Notes under the pieces: model-generated
The model's input: only the letters and a program-made list of their open reading frames with translations
Told to the model about the DNA's origin: nothing
Databases searched by the model: none
Made by a program: the position numbers and the translations under genes
Assembly: GCF_000166415.1 (NCBI RefSeq)
Contig: NC_014654.1
Span: 372,001 to 436,000, forward strand
Direction of reading: 5' to 3'
Length of the DNA: 64,000 nucleotides
From: Halanaerobium hydrogeniformans
GTDB taxonomy: Bacteria; Bacillota; Halanaerobiia; Halanaerobiales; Halanaerobiaceae
Shown: piece after piece, positions 34,858 to 43,964 of the stretch
Numbering within the stretch: position 1 is the first letter of the stretch
How the letters are laid out: every line of letters begins with the position of its first letter

Positions 34858-36816
34858 TTGAGTAAAGATACATATTATGTTACAACCCCGATTTACTATC
34901 CAAGTGATAAATTACATATTGGTCATGCCTATACAACTGTGGCTGCTGACACCATCGCTCGCTATAAGAAGATGCATGGTTATGATACCATGTTTTTAAC
35001 CGGTTCTGATGAACACGGGCAAAAAATAGAGCGTAAAGCAGCAGCAGAAGGTAAGGACACCAAAGAATATGTAGATGAAATAGTAGCAAGCTTTAAAGAA
35101 CTCTGGAAAAAACTTGATATCGATTATGATTATTTTATCAGGACCACAGAAGAGCGGCACGAAAAAGTTGTGCAGAAAATTTTTAAAAAACTTTATGATA
35201 AAGGTGATATTTATAAAGGGAAATATGAAGGCTGGTACTGTACTCCCTGTGAATCTTTCTGGTCGGAAAGACAGCTCGAGGAAGAGCAAGGAGAAAAGGT
35301 CTGTCCCGACTGTCACCGACCGGTAGAGTGGGTTGAAGAACAGAGCTATTTCTTTAAAATGAGCAAATATGCAGATAGACTGCTTGAACATATAAAAGAA
35401 CATCCGCAATTTATAGAACCTGAAAGCAGAAGGAATGAAATGATCAGTTTTATAGAAAATGGACTTGATGATCTCAGTGTATCAAGAACCACCTTTGACT
35501 GGGGAATCCCGGTTCCGATCGATGAAGATCATGTGATTTATGTCTGGATTGATGCTTTAAGCAACTATATTACAGCTATTGGTTATCAAAGCGATCCAGA
35601 AAATTTTGAGCACTACTGGCCGGCTGATTTACATCTGGTTGGTAAGGATATTCTGCGTTTTCATACTGTTATCTGGCCGATTATTTTAATGGCCCTTGAT
35701 CTGGAACTACCCAAACAGGTTTTTGGTCATGGTTGGCTTTTAAGTAAGTCAGGGAAGATGTCTAAGTCAAAGGGGAATGTTGTTGACCCGGTTGTTTTAG
35801 TTAATGACTTTGGCAAAGATGCGATCCGCTATTATTTGCTGAGAGAAGTTGCTTTTGGTACTGATGGAACTTATTCTACAGAGGCTTTAATCCAGAGAAT
35901 CAATTCTGATCTGGCAAATGATCTGGGTAATCTACTTAATAGGACTGTATCTATGGTTGAACAGTATTTTGACAGTAATATTCCTGTTGTAGGAGAAAAA
36001 GAAGCGGTTGATCAGGAGCTGATAGATTTAACCGCTAAAATAAAGGTTGAAGTAGAAAAAGAAATGGAAGAATTAAAATATACGGTCGCCCTGGAAAGAA
36101 TCTGGGATCTAGTTCGGAGAACAAATAAATATATTGATCAGACTACCCCCTGGATACTCGGTAGAGATGAAAGCAAAAAGTCGAGATTGGGAACAGTTCT
36201 TTACAACCTTTTAGAATCCTTAAGAATAATAGCTGTAATGTTAAAACCATTTTTAACAGAAACACCTCTTAAAATTGGTGAGCAGATCGGTCATTTGAGT
36301 GAGATTAAAAATGCTGACTGGGAAGCAGTCAAGTGGGGTGGCTTAAAATCTGATGTTAAAATTGTAAATGGAGATGCTATTTTCCCCAGAATAGATTTAG
36401 AAGAGTATTATGAAAAAGTTGAGGCCAGAAAAGAAAAAGAAAGCGAAAAATCTGAGGAGGCAAAGAATTTGGATTTAACTGAAATTAAAGATAGGATTAC
36501 CTTTGAGGAGTTCATGAATGCCGATATCAGGGTAGCAGAAATACTGGAAGCAGAGAAAATCGAAGGTAGTGACAAACTGCTGAAATTGATAGTTGATATT
36601 GGGTTAGAAAAAAGACAGCTGGTAGCTGGTATAGCAAAGCATTTCAGTGCTGAAGATGTGATAGGCAAAAAAATTATGGTTGTAGCTAATCTTGAACCTG
36701 CAACTATTTTTGGTGTCAAATCAGAAGGAATGATTCTGGCAGCAACTGATCCAGATGGTAATATGGTTTTATCTGCAGTTAGTGATGAGATCGCTAATGG
36801 TAGTCAGGTAAAATAA
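34858..36816 (+). CDS. metG: Methionyl-tRNA synthetase
   Basis: A 652-residue class I synthetase. HIGHAYTT near the N-terminus, the zinc knuckle CTPCESFW ... CPDCHRP, KMSKSKGN, and a C-terminal tRNA-binding EMAP domain beginning FEEFMNADIRVAEI. TTG 34858 is preferred: ATG 34849 is part of the ribosome site AGAGAGGA. Confidence 0.95.
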   Translation: MSKDTYYVTTPIYYPSDKLHIGHAYTTVAADTIARYKKMHGYDTMFLTGSDEHGQKIERKAAAEGKDTKEYVDEIVASFKELWKKLDIDYDYFIRTTEERHEKVVQKIFKKLYDKGDIYKGKYEGWYCTPCESFWSERQLEEEQGEKVCPDCHRPVEWVEEQSYFFKMSKYADRLLEHIKEHPQFIEPESRRNEMISFIENGLDDLSVSRTTFDWGIPVPIDEDHVIYVWIDALSNYITAIGYQSDPENFEHYWPADLHLVGKDILRFHTVIWPIILMALDLELPKQVFGHGWLLSKSGKMSKSKGNVVDPVVLVNDFGKDAIRYYLLREVAFGTDGTYSTEALIQRINSDLANDLGNLLNRTVSMVEQYFDSNIPVVGEKEAVDQELIDLTAKIKVEVEKEMEELKYTVALERIWDLVRRTNKYIDQTTPWILGRDESKKSRLGTVLYNLLESLRIIAVMLKPFLTETPLKIGEQIGHLSEIKNADWEAVKWGGLKSDVKIVNGDAIFPRIDLEEYYEKVEARKEKESEKSEEAKNLDLTEIKDRITFEEFMNADIRVAEILEAEKIEGSDKLLKLIVDIGLEKRQLVAGIAKHFSAEDVIGKKIMVVANLEPATIFGVKSEGMILAATDPDGNMVLSAVSDEIANGSQVK

Positions 36817-36862
36817 TATTTAAATATCCAGGAAATTACTATTCTAAAGGGAGGAATACAAA

Positions 36863-37510
36863 GTGAAAGATAGAGAAAAAATACCTAAGGCCACTATAGA
36901 AAGGCTCCCCCTCTATTACAGATGCCTTGATAAGATGTCTACTTTTGAAGATGTAGACGTTGTTTCATCTAAAGATCTAGGGGGTAAACTTGATATCCCT
37001 TCAACTCAGGTTCGCAAGGATCTCTCCTATTACGGAGAATTTGGTAGAAGAGGTGTAGGTTATAATGTTAATGAATTAAAGCGTTCAGTAGGAAAGATTT
37101 TGGGGGTAAACCGCACCTGGCCGGCTGCTTTAGTTGGAGCTGGAAACCTGGGTCGGGCTTTAGTTAACTACGGCAGCTTTAAGATGATGGGTCTAGAAAT
37201 CACCTGTGTTTTTGATAATGATCTCGATAAAATTGGTAATGTGATCAATGACCGGGAGGTTAAAAGTGTCCAGGATATGCCTGGGAAAGTAGAAAAAAAT
37301 AATATAAAATTGGGAATAATCTCTGTTCCTGCTGATGCAGCTCAGACAGTAGCAGATTTGATGGTAGAAGCTGGAATAAAAGCGATCTGGAATTTTGCTC
37401 CAACCAGGCTCTATGTTCCTGAAGATGTATCGGTTAAAAATGAAGATCTGGCAGTTGGAATAGTTTCTTTGATTTATCATTTAAGCTGGCAGGAAGAAAT
37501 GGATGTGTAA
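36863..37510 (+). CDS. rex: Redox-sensing transcriptional repressor Rex
   Basis: A 215-residue repressor that senses NADH/NAD+. Winged helix with STQVRKDLSYYGEFGRRGVGY (DNA-binding), Rossmann domain ALVGAGNLGRAL, and the C-terminal domain-swapped helix. It starts at GTG after GGGAGGA. It may control fermentative genes and, by the candidate site at 28884, trxB. Confidence 0.96.
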   Translation: MKDREKIPKATIERLPLYYRCLDKMSTFEDVDVVSSKDLGGKLDIPSTQVRKDLSYYGEFGRRGVGYNVNELKRSVGKILGVNRTWPAALVGAGNLGRALVNYGSFKMMGLEITCVFDNDLDKIGNVINDREVKSVQDMPGKVEKNNIKLGIISVPADAAQTVADLMVEAGIKAIWNFAPTRLYVPEDVSVKNEDLAVGIVSLIYHLSWQEEMDV

Positions 37511-37513
37511 ACT

Positions 37514-38347
37514 TTGAAGGTAGAAACAGCGGTTTTAGCAAGCGGCAGTGATGGTAATTCAACATATATCAGGGCCGGCAAATTTTCGGTTTTGATTGAT
37601 GCCGGTTTAAGTGGTAAAGAACTTGAAAGAAGGATGAACTCCTTAGGGATTGATCCTACTTCAATAGATGCTTTATTAATAACTCATGAACATAATGATC
37701 ACATAAAAGGGGTAGGTGTTCTATCCCGCCGCTATAATATCCCCATTTTTGCCAACCAGGGAACCTGGTCCGGAGCAGAAAAAAAGCTCGGCAAAATAAA
37801 AAAAGAGAACAGACGAGTTTTTAAAGGGGATTTTATGATCGGAGATCTGGGCTTTATCCCTTATCAGGTTTCTCATGATGCAGAAGATCCGGTTGGATAT
37901 ATCTGCCGTGCGGCTGATAAGAAAATAGTGCTGGCAACAGATACAGGAGTTCTGGCAGCAGAAACAGCAGCCAAACTCAAGGGGGCTGACCTTTTTATAC
38001 TTGAATCCAATCATGATTTAGAGATGCTGATGACAGGTAGTTATCCCTATTTTTTAAAAAACAGGATCAAAAGTGATGATGGTCACCTTTCTAATGATGC
38101 TGCTGCAAAATTACTGCCTGAACTGCTTGGAGATAATTTTCCCACGGTTATTTTAGCCCATTTGAGTAAGGAAAATAATAATCCCAGGGTCGCCTATATA
38201 ACGGTTAATAATGTACTTAGAGAGGCTGGTTTTGAAGTTGACAGAGATTTGAGAATGGGCTGTGCTGATCAGGATAAGACGACTCCCTTGTTCAGGGTGG
38301 ATAAAAAATGTAGACCAGTAAAAAAGAAATCAGCTGGTGATTTTTAA
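37514..38347 (+). CDS. walJ: Metallo-beta-lactamase fold hydrolase, WalJ/YycJ type
   Basis: A 277-residue MBL-fold protein. LASGSDGNSTYI at the start, THEHNDHIKG metal motif, ATDTGVL, and ESNHDLEML; a 5'-to-3' exonuclease role in DNA repair is proposed for the family. It uses TTG, four bases after the rex stop. In many Firmicutes it stands next to walRK; here it is with rlmH. Confidence 0.85.
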   Translation: MKVETAVLASGSDGNSTYIRAGKFSVLIDAGLSGKELERRMNSLGIDPTSIDALLITHEHNDHIKGVGVLSRRYNIPIFANQGTWSGAEKKLGKIKKENRRVFKGDFMIGDLGFIPYQVSHDAEDPVGYICRAADKKIVLATDTGVLAAETAAKLKGADLFILESNHDLEMLMTGSYPYFLKNRIKSDDGHLSNDAAAKLLPELLGDNFPTVILAHLSKENNNPRVAYITVNNVLREAGFEVDRDLRMGCADQDKTTPLFRVDKKCRPVKKKSAGDF

Positions 38348-38349
38348 AG

Positions 38350-38829
38350 ATGAAGATCAATATAATTGCTGTAGGAAAAATGAGTTCTGATTTTTTGGAA
38401 CCTGCTCTGCTTGAATTTCAAAAAAGATTGAAGCATTATTGTGATTTAAATATTATCGAGGTAGAGGCAGAAAAACTACCCAAAAATCCAGCTGCTAAAG
38501 ATATAGAAAATCTTCAGGCTCTTGAAGGGGAAAGAATTTTAAAGAAGATAGCAGAAAGGTCCTATGTTTTCGCACTTGATATCAAGGGAAAACCGATGAC
38601 TTCCAAAGGATTTGCCAGATCACTTAACAATCTCAAACTGAGAGGTTATAGCTCATTTACTTTTTTAATTGGGGGAGCTACAGGTTTAAGTGATTTCGTT
38701 TTAAAAGAGGCAGATTACAGGATCTCTTTATCCCATATGACCTTTACCCATCAGATGGTTCGTTTGATATTATTAGAACAGATTTATAGGGCTTTTAAGA
38801 TCAACAATAATGAGCCCTATCATCTATAA
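38350..38829 (+). CDS. rlmH: 23S rRNA (pseudouridine1915-N3)-methyltransferase
   Basis: A 159-residue SPOUT methyltransferase. FALDIKGKPMTSKGFA, FLIGGATGLSDFV and SLSHMTFTHQMVRLILLEQIYRA are the conserved knot motifs. It follows walJ by two bases, as in many Firmicutes. Confidence 0.96.
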   Translation: MKINIIAVGKMSSDFLEPALLEFQKRLKHYCDLNIIEVEAEKLPKNPAAKDIENLQALEGERILKKIAERSYVFALDIKGKPMTSKGFARSLNNLKLRGYSSFTFLIGGATGLSDFVLKEADYRISLSHMTFTHQMVRLILLEQIYRAFKINNNEPYHL

Positions 38830-38853
38830 ATTTTGATTAGAAGATTAAATAGA

Positions 38854-38877
38854 AGGCTCCCAGATTTTTGGGGGCCT
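38854..38877 (+). terminator. Hairpin after rlmH
   Basis: AGGCTCCC pairs with GGGGGCCT (one G-T pair). The T tract is weak, so termination may be incomplete. Confidence 0.55.
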
Positions 38878-38974
38878 TAATTGCTTTAAAATTGTTTAAA
38901 TATGCCAGCAGTTATGATATTATTAAGTTAATATTTTTAGTAAGTTTTTAAATAAATAGACCGGAGGAATCAAA

Positions 38975-40099
38975 ATGATAATAGGAGTTCCAGAAGAAAT
39001 AAAGAATAACGAGAATAGAGTAGCAGTAGCTCCAGCAGGTGTGGAAAAATTAACTGATAGCGGCCATCAGGTGATAATTGAAAAGGGTGCAGGTCTGGGA
39101 AGTGGTATCAAAGACCAGGAGTACTCTAAAGCAGGTGCAAAAATAGAGGCAGATAAGGAAGAACTTTTTAAAAAAGCCGATATGATAATGAAGGTTAAAG
39201 AACCTCTTAAAGAAGAATTTGATTTATTTAAGGAAGGACAGCTCCTTTATACCTATCTTCATCTGGCTGCCGAAAAAGAATTAACCCAGGCTTTAATCGA
39301 TAAAAAAATTACGGCAATTGCTTATGAAACCGTGGAAAAAGAGGATGGCTCATTACCTCTATTAACACCTATGAGTGAGGTTGCCGGTAGATTGGCTGTA
39401 CAGGCAGGGGCAAAATTTTTAGAAAGTCCACAGGGAGGCAGGGGAGTACTGCTCGGTGGTGTGCCTGGTGTACTACCTGCTAAAGTTGTTATCATAGGTG
39501 GGGGAACCGTCGGTCTCAATGCTGCCAAGATGGCAAGGGGTTTAGGGGCTGATGTGACAATTTTGGATATCGATCCTGAACAGATGAGATATTTAGATGA
39601 TATCTTTCAATCAGCTGTTAAAACAAGAATGTCCAATAAATATAATATTTATGAGGAGGTTTGTGCTGCTGATCTGGTTATCGGGGCAGTTTTAATTCCA
39701 GGTGCTAAAACTCCTAAACTGGTTACAGAGGTGATGGTAAAAGATATGATCAAGGGAGCGGTTATCGTTGATGTTGCCGTCGATCAGGGAGGATGTATAG
39801 AGACAACCCATCCGACTACCCATGACAAACCTACATTTATCGAACATGGAGTTGTTCATTATTCTGTTGCCAATATGCCGGGAGCAGTTGCCAGAACTTC
39901 AACTTATGCATTAACTAATGTGACACTAAATTATGCTTTAAAAATTGCTGATCAGGGCTATAAAAAGGCTCTCTTAAATGATCCTGAACTTTTAAAAGGT
40001 TTAAATACCTATGCGGGTAAATTATGTTATCAGGCAGTTGCAGAAGATTTGAATTATCAATATTATGAAGCAAAAAAACTTCTGCAGGATAAAGGCTAA
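38975..40099 (+). CDS. ald: Alanine dehydrogenase
   Basis: A 374-residue NAD-dependent enzyme converting alanine and pyruvate. [29 protein letters not shown], the Rossmann [13 protein letters not shown], and the C-terminal [15 protein letters not shown]. Ribosome site CCGGAGG. Next to alanine racemase, so the pair interconverts D- and L-alanine and pyruvate. Confidence 0.96.
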   Translation: MIIGVPEEIKNNENRVAVAPAGVEKLTDSGHQVIIEKGAGLGSGIKDQEYSKAGAKIEADKEELFKKADMIMKVKEPLKEEFDLFKEGQLLYTYLHLAAEKELTQALIDKKITAIAYETVEKEDGSLPLLTPMSEVAGRLAVQAGAKFLESPQGGRGVLLGGVPGVLPAKVVIIGGGTVGLNAAKMARGLGADVTILDIDPEQMRYLDDIFQSAVKTRMSNKYNIYEEVCAADLVIGAVLIPGAKTPKLVTEVMVKDMIKGAVIVDVAVDQGGCIETTHPTTHDKPTFIEHGVVHYSVANMPGAVARTSTYALTNVTLNYALKIADQGYKKALLNDPELLKGLNTYAGKLCYQAVAEDLNYQYYEAKKLLQDKG

Positions 40100-40134
40100 A
40101 TATATTAAAGAACAAATATATAAGGGGTTATCTG

Positions 40135-41268
40135 ATGCTAAAAAAGCTTGAAAAATCAAAAAGACCGGTCTGGGTTGAAATAGATTTAAATAATTTAAAA
40201 TTTAATATCAAAGAAATAAAAAAGACTTTAAATTCAGATACAATTTTTACAGCAGTTGTTAAAGCAGATGGTTATGGTCATGGTGCTGTCCCGACTGCAG
40301 AGGCTGCTATAGAAGCGGGAGCTGATAGGCTGGCAGTTGCTATTCCAGAAGAGGGAATAGAATTAAGAGAGGCAGGGATTGCTGCTCCAATCGAGATCCT
40401 GGGAGAATTACTACCTGAACAGTTACCTGAGTTGATTAGATATGATTTAATCCCCACAATCTCTAAATTTAAGACGGCAGAGCGGTTAAATAACCTGTGT
40501 GCTGGCTACAATCTGAAGAAAAAAATTCATCTGAATATAGATACAGGGATGAACAGGGTTGGGGTTAATTATAAAAAAGCACTGCCACTGCTAAAAAAAA
40601 TAACTGAGCTTCCCAATCTCGAAATAGAGGGTATAATGACCCATTTTGCCCGGGCAGATGAACTTGAAAAAGAATATACATTAATACAGTGGGAGCGGTT
40701 TAATCAATTAATAGAGAAATTAGAAGCAGAAAATATTGAAATCCCCATCAAGCACTGTGCTAATAGTGCAGCAGTAATTGATTTTCCAGAATTTGCTCTG
40801 GATATGGTTAGAGCGGGGATCATGATTTATGGTTTAAAGCCATCCCCAGATTTAAAAAACAATTTTAATTTAAAGGCTGTTTTAAGTTGGAAGAGTAGAA
40901 TAGTTAGATTAAAAGATGTTCCTGCTGGTGAGGGAATCAGTTATGGTTCAGAATATATTACTCCCAAAAGAGAAAAAATAGCTACCATTCCTTTAGGTTA
41001 TGCTGATGGTTATGCCCGGATACTGGGTAATAAGGCAAGTGTTTTAGTTAAGGGTAAAAGGGCACCGATTCGAGGCAGGATCTGTATGGATCAATTTATG
41101 GTCGATGTAAGTGGTATCGAGGGAGTAAAAGTTGGTGATGAGGTAGTTTTAATCGGGAGTCAAAATGGTCTAAGCCTTAGTGCCGATAAACTTGCTGAAC
41201 AGGCGGGAACGATCAATTATGAGATAGTTTCCAGAATAAGCAAAAGGGTTGCCAGAATTTATAAATGA
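40135..41268 (+). CDS. alr: Alanine racemase
   Basis: A 377-residue PLP racemase supplying D-alanine for peptidoglycan. PLP lysine in AVVKADGYGHGA, catalytic Tyr region SYGSEY, and RICMDQFMVDVS with the second active Tyr nearby (PLGYADGYAR). ATG lies eight bases after AGGGG. It follows ald by 35 bases. Confidence 0.95.
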   Translation: MLKKLEKSKRPVWVEIDLNNLKFNIKEIKKTLNSDTIFTAVVKADGYGHGAVPTAEAAIEAGADRLAVAIPEEGIELREAGIAAPIEILGELLPEQLPELIRYDLIPTISKFKTAERLNNLCAGYNLKKKIHLNIDTGMNRVGVNYKKALPLLKKITELPNLEIEGIMTHFARADELEKEYTLIQWERFNQLIEKLEAENIEIPIKHCANSAAVIDFPEFALDMVRAGIMIYGLKPSPDLKNNFNLKAVLSWKSRIVRLKDVPAGEGISYGSEYITPKREKIATIPLGYADGYARILGNKASVLVKGKRAPIRGRICMDQFMVDVSGIEGVKVGDEVVLIGSQNGLSLSADKLAEQAGTINYEIVSRISKRVARIYK

Positions 41269-41355
41269 AATTACTAATTAAAGTAGATATTGATTTACAA
41301 TATTAGCTTTTTGTAATATAATTAATAAATAGATAGATTAAAAGGAGTTTAGATA

Positions 41356-41991
41356 GTGGAATGTATAGTTTGTGAGAGCAAAAAGCTTAAAGTTTTAAAT
41401 TTGAAAAACAAATATTATTTTTGTAAAAATTGTGAGCTCATCTTTATTGACAGAGAAAATATAATTGCTGCCGATGAGGAAAAAGAGCGGTATCTAGGTC
41501 ATGACAACACCCATCAAAATGAAGGTTATGTCAGGATGTTTGAAGAATTTATAGAAGTTGTGATTGATCCCCACCTGGAGAACAAAGGAAGGGTTTTAGA
41601 ATTTGGCTGTGGACCAGGTCCAGTACTGGCCGATCTTCTTGCTGAAAAAGGTTTTAGAGTGGATAAATATGACCCTTATTTTTATCCAGAGCTTGAATTT
41701 GAAGAGGAGAAATATGATTTAATCACTTCTACCGAAGTTTTTGAGCATTTTTCCGATCCCTGTAAAGAAATTGATCTTTTAAATAATTTGCTTAAAGTTG
41801 GCGGTTATCTGGCTGTAATGACATCTTTTCATCCCGGTCCAGAAGAATTTTCTGACTGGTGGTACTCATGGGATCCAACTCACATAGTTTTTTATAATCT
41901 CAAAACTTTTCAAAAACTAATTGAGGATTATAATTTTGAAATTATTTTTTGTGATCAGGAAAAATATATTTTATTTAAAAAAACAGCCTAG
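41356..41991 (+). CDS. Zinc-ribbon class I methyltransferase
   Basis: A 211-residue protein with an N-terminal CxxC ... CxxC zinc ribbon (C3, C6, C23, C26) and a methyltransferase domain with VLEFGCGPGPVLADL. The pattern is that of methyltransferases that act on sugars or small molecules (type 11/23). GTG start after AAAGGAG. The substrate is unknown. Confidence 0.75.
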   Translation: MECIVCESKKLKVLNLKNKYYFCKNCELIFIDRENIIAADEEKERYLGHDNTHQNEGYVRMFEEFIEVVIDPHLENKGRVLEFGCGPGPVLADLLAEKGFRVDKYDPYFYPELEFEEEKYDLITSTEVFEHFSDPCKEIDLLNNLLKVGGYLAVMTSFHPGPEEFSDWWYSWDPTHIVFYNLKTFQKLIEDYNFEIIFCDQEKYILFKKTA

Positions 41992-42040
41992 TATTCAAAT
42001 GGCTGGATAATGTCATTAATTTAAGAGGAGGGATTGAGCT

Positions 42041-42454
42041 TTGAAAAAGCTAATATCCATTTTAGCTGTTAGCCTGATTTTAATTTCTTTTTCCTTTATG
42101 ACAGCTGCAGAAAGACCTGACCCCTGGCAGCAGGCTAAAGAAAGAGGAGTAGAATTTAGAGCAATCGGAAATGAGCCAGGTTGGCATGTAGAAATTTATC
42201 AGGATGAGAAGATTAATTTTGTCAATGACTATGGTTCTTTTGAGTTAAAGGTTCCAATTGATGATGTCTGGTATGGCCCTGAAGGTGAAGACAGGATCTA
42301 TTATGTAGAAAATAATTTGATTCAGTTTCAGGTAATAGTTATGAAAAAAGCTTATCAGGATACGATGAAAGGTGAAGAATTCCCTTATCAGGTTAGGGTG
42401 CTTTTTCCCAATGCTAGCTATATTGGTGGAGGTAGGCTTTTGCTCGATGAATAA
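42041..42454 (+). CDS. Small secreted COG3650-like protein
   Basis: A 137-residue protein with an N-terminal signal (KKLISILAVSLILISFSFM, cleavage near TAA). The mature part carries FRAIGNEPGWHVEI, typical of the uncharacterised COG3650 family, and VLFPNASYIGGGRLLL. Function unknown. TTG start after GAGGAGG. It is followed by a strong terminator. Confidence 0.6.
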   Translation: MKKLISILAVSLILISFSFMTAAERPDPWQQAKERGVEFRAIGNEPGWHVEIYQDEKINFVNDYGSFELKVPIDDVWYGPEGEDRIYYVENNLIQFQVIVMKKAYQDTMKGEEFPYQVRVLFPNASYIGGGRLLLDE

Positions 42455-42476
42455 TAGTTTTAAATCTCGAACATAA

Positions 42477-42516
42477 AAACTCTGCAGAATGGTTAAAATA
42501 CCTATCTGCAGAGTTT
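42477..42516. terminator. Bidirectional terminator
   Basis: A perfect 12-bp inverted repeat, AAACTCTGCAGA (42477-42488) and TCTGCAGAGTTT (42505-42516), lies between convergent genes. Confidence 0.8.
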
Positions 42517-42546
42517 ATCTTATTCTATCATTTTGTTTCTATATTT

Positions 42547-42984
42547 TTATTTTACAGAAATGTTAATCGGTGTTTTATTGGCAAGGTTATCACTAACAGG
42601 ACATCTTTCTTCTACAACTTCAATCCACTCTGCGAGTGTTTCTTCATCAGCATCACAATCAGCAGTGATTTCTACATTGATTGCCTGATAACCTGCTCTT
42701 CCTTCCTCACTTTGACCGGTAAATTTAGCCGGATCAAGGTCACCATTTAATTCAAAGGATAGATCTCTCATCTCAATACCCATTTCTTTGGCAACCATAT
42801 GACCAACTACATTTAAACAGCCGGCCAGGGCAGCTAAAACATATTCTACTGGGTTTGGACCTTCATTTGTTCCACCAAGATTTTCGGGCTCATCAACCGT
42901 CATTTTAAAGCCACCGGGTGTTTCTACAACAACCTTGGTTGGATTCTCACTATTTGCACTTACAGAAAAATTTACTGCTGGCAT
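42547..42984 (-). CDS. OsmC family peroxiredoxin-like protein
   Basis: A 145-residue OsmC/Ohr-fold protein. The first reactive Cys is in LAALAGCLNVVGHM and the second in EERCPVSDNLANKTPI; both are present, consistent with organic peroxide reduction. AGGAGG precedes ATG by six bases. It is convergent with the gene at 42041. Confidence 0.9.
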   Translation of the reverse strand: MPAVNFSVSANSENPTKVVVETPGGFKMTVDEPENLGGTNEGPNPVEYVLAALAGCLNVVGHMVAKEMGIEMRDLSFELNGDLDPAKFTGQSEEGRAGYQAINVEITADCDADEETLAEWIEVVEERCPVSDNLANKTPINISVK

Positions 42985-43132
42985 CTTATCATCCTCCTAA
43001 AAAATTTTAGTTATTAACTTATGCTCTTAATTATTAATTTCTATATTAATATCGAAAATCCTGCTTTTACTAAAAATTTAACTTTATTTATTGATAAAAC
43101 TTTGATAAAATGGGTACATAATTCACTTTAAG

Positions 43133-43678
43133 GTGGTGATAAATATTAAAGCTCATGAAAGGAGAAAAAAGCTTCTGCAGATTTTAAAAAATTCACAGCA
43201 GGCAGTAATAGGTTCTCAACTTGCTGAGGAACTTGGAGTCAGCAGACAGGTGATAGTTCAGGATGTTGCTCTTTTACGGGCAAAAGGAGAAGATATAGTG
43301 GCTTCTTCCCAAGGTTATTTTTATAGGGATAATTTTGGCATCAAGACCGTTAAAACAACTATAGCTTCTAAACATGATGATGGCCCTGGCTTAAGAGATG
43401 AGCTGATGACAGTTGTTAATTATGGTGGTCGAATTGTTGATGTTAAGGTAGAACATCCTATCTATGGCGAATTGAGCGGTAATCTGGTAATTTCAAGTAG
43501 AGAAGATGTGGACAACTTTATCAATAGTTATCAACAAAATCAAACTGCACTCCTTTCTGAACTCACCGATGGGATCCATATTCACACCATTGAAGCAGTT
43601 AATGAAGAGGTTTTAAATAAGATAAAAGAAGAGTTAAAAAACAAGGGTTATCTTTTAGATGAGAAAGAAATAAAATAG
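43133..43678 (+). CDS. niaR: NiaR-type (3H domain) NAD-biosynthesis repressor
   Basis: About 180 residues: an HTH_11 domain (about 10-60, GSQLAEELGVSRQVIVQDVALLR) and a C-terminal 3H domain with three conserved histidines (VEHPIYGEL, GIHIHTIEA). NiaR represses NAD synthesis and niacin uptake when niacin is plentiful. GTG 43133 and 43136 lie inside the apparent ribosome site AAGGTGGTG. The well-spaced codon is ATT 43145, a rare start. It heads the NAD block. Confidence 0.9.
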   Translation: MVINIKAHERRKKLLQILKNSQQAVIGSQLAEELGVSRQVIVQDVALLRAKGEDIVASSQGYFYRDNFGIKTVKTTIASKHDDGPGLRDELMTVVNYGGRIVDVKVEHPIYGELSGNLVISSREDVDNFINSYQQNQTALLSELTDGIHIHTIEAVNEEVLNKIKEELKNKGYLLDEKEIK

Positions 43679-43695
43679 TATATTTTTTTGGATTT

Positions 43696-43729
43696 GCTGT
43701 AAAGACAGCTGTAAATAAGTTGCTGTAAA
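43696..43729. promoter_or_regulatory. Repeated GCTGTAAA motifs, possible NiaR operator
   Basis: GCTGTAAA occurs at 43696, 43708 and 43722, and ACAGCTGT (43705-43712) is palindromic. The site lies directly between niaR and the transporter-nad genes. The link to NiaR is an inference. Confidence 0.35.
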
Positions 43730-43763
43730 TTATAGCTGTTCAGTTAATGGAGGGATTATTAAA

Positions 43764-43961
43764 TTGAATAAAGAAGAATTAAAAAAATTAAGGATCTTTT
43801 GGATAACTTTAATTTTTATACTTGTTGTTTCTGCTTTTGCTGTTCCCTACCTGTATTTTAGAGATAGTGGCAGCTTTTTTGGTTCGTTTTTATACTGGAT
43901 CGTCTTTGTTTTAATAGTTATTTTTTCGACGATAAAAATTACGGCTTACTGGAGGGATTAG
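43764..43961 (+). CDS. Small two-helix membrane protein, probable symporter partner (DUF997/YhdT-like)
   Basis: A 65-residue protein with two membrane helices (about 12-32 and 38-58) and a charged N-terminus. It precedes a sodium:solute symporter by three bases, as YhdT precedes PanF, and probably forms a unit with it. TTG start after GGAGGG. Family assignment is tentative. Confidence 0.65.
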   Translation: MNKEELKKLRIFWITLIFILVVSAFAVPYLYFRDSGSFFGSFLYWIVFVLIVIFSTIKITAYWRD

Positions 43962-43964
43962 ATA

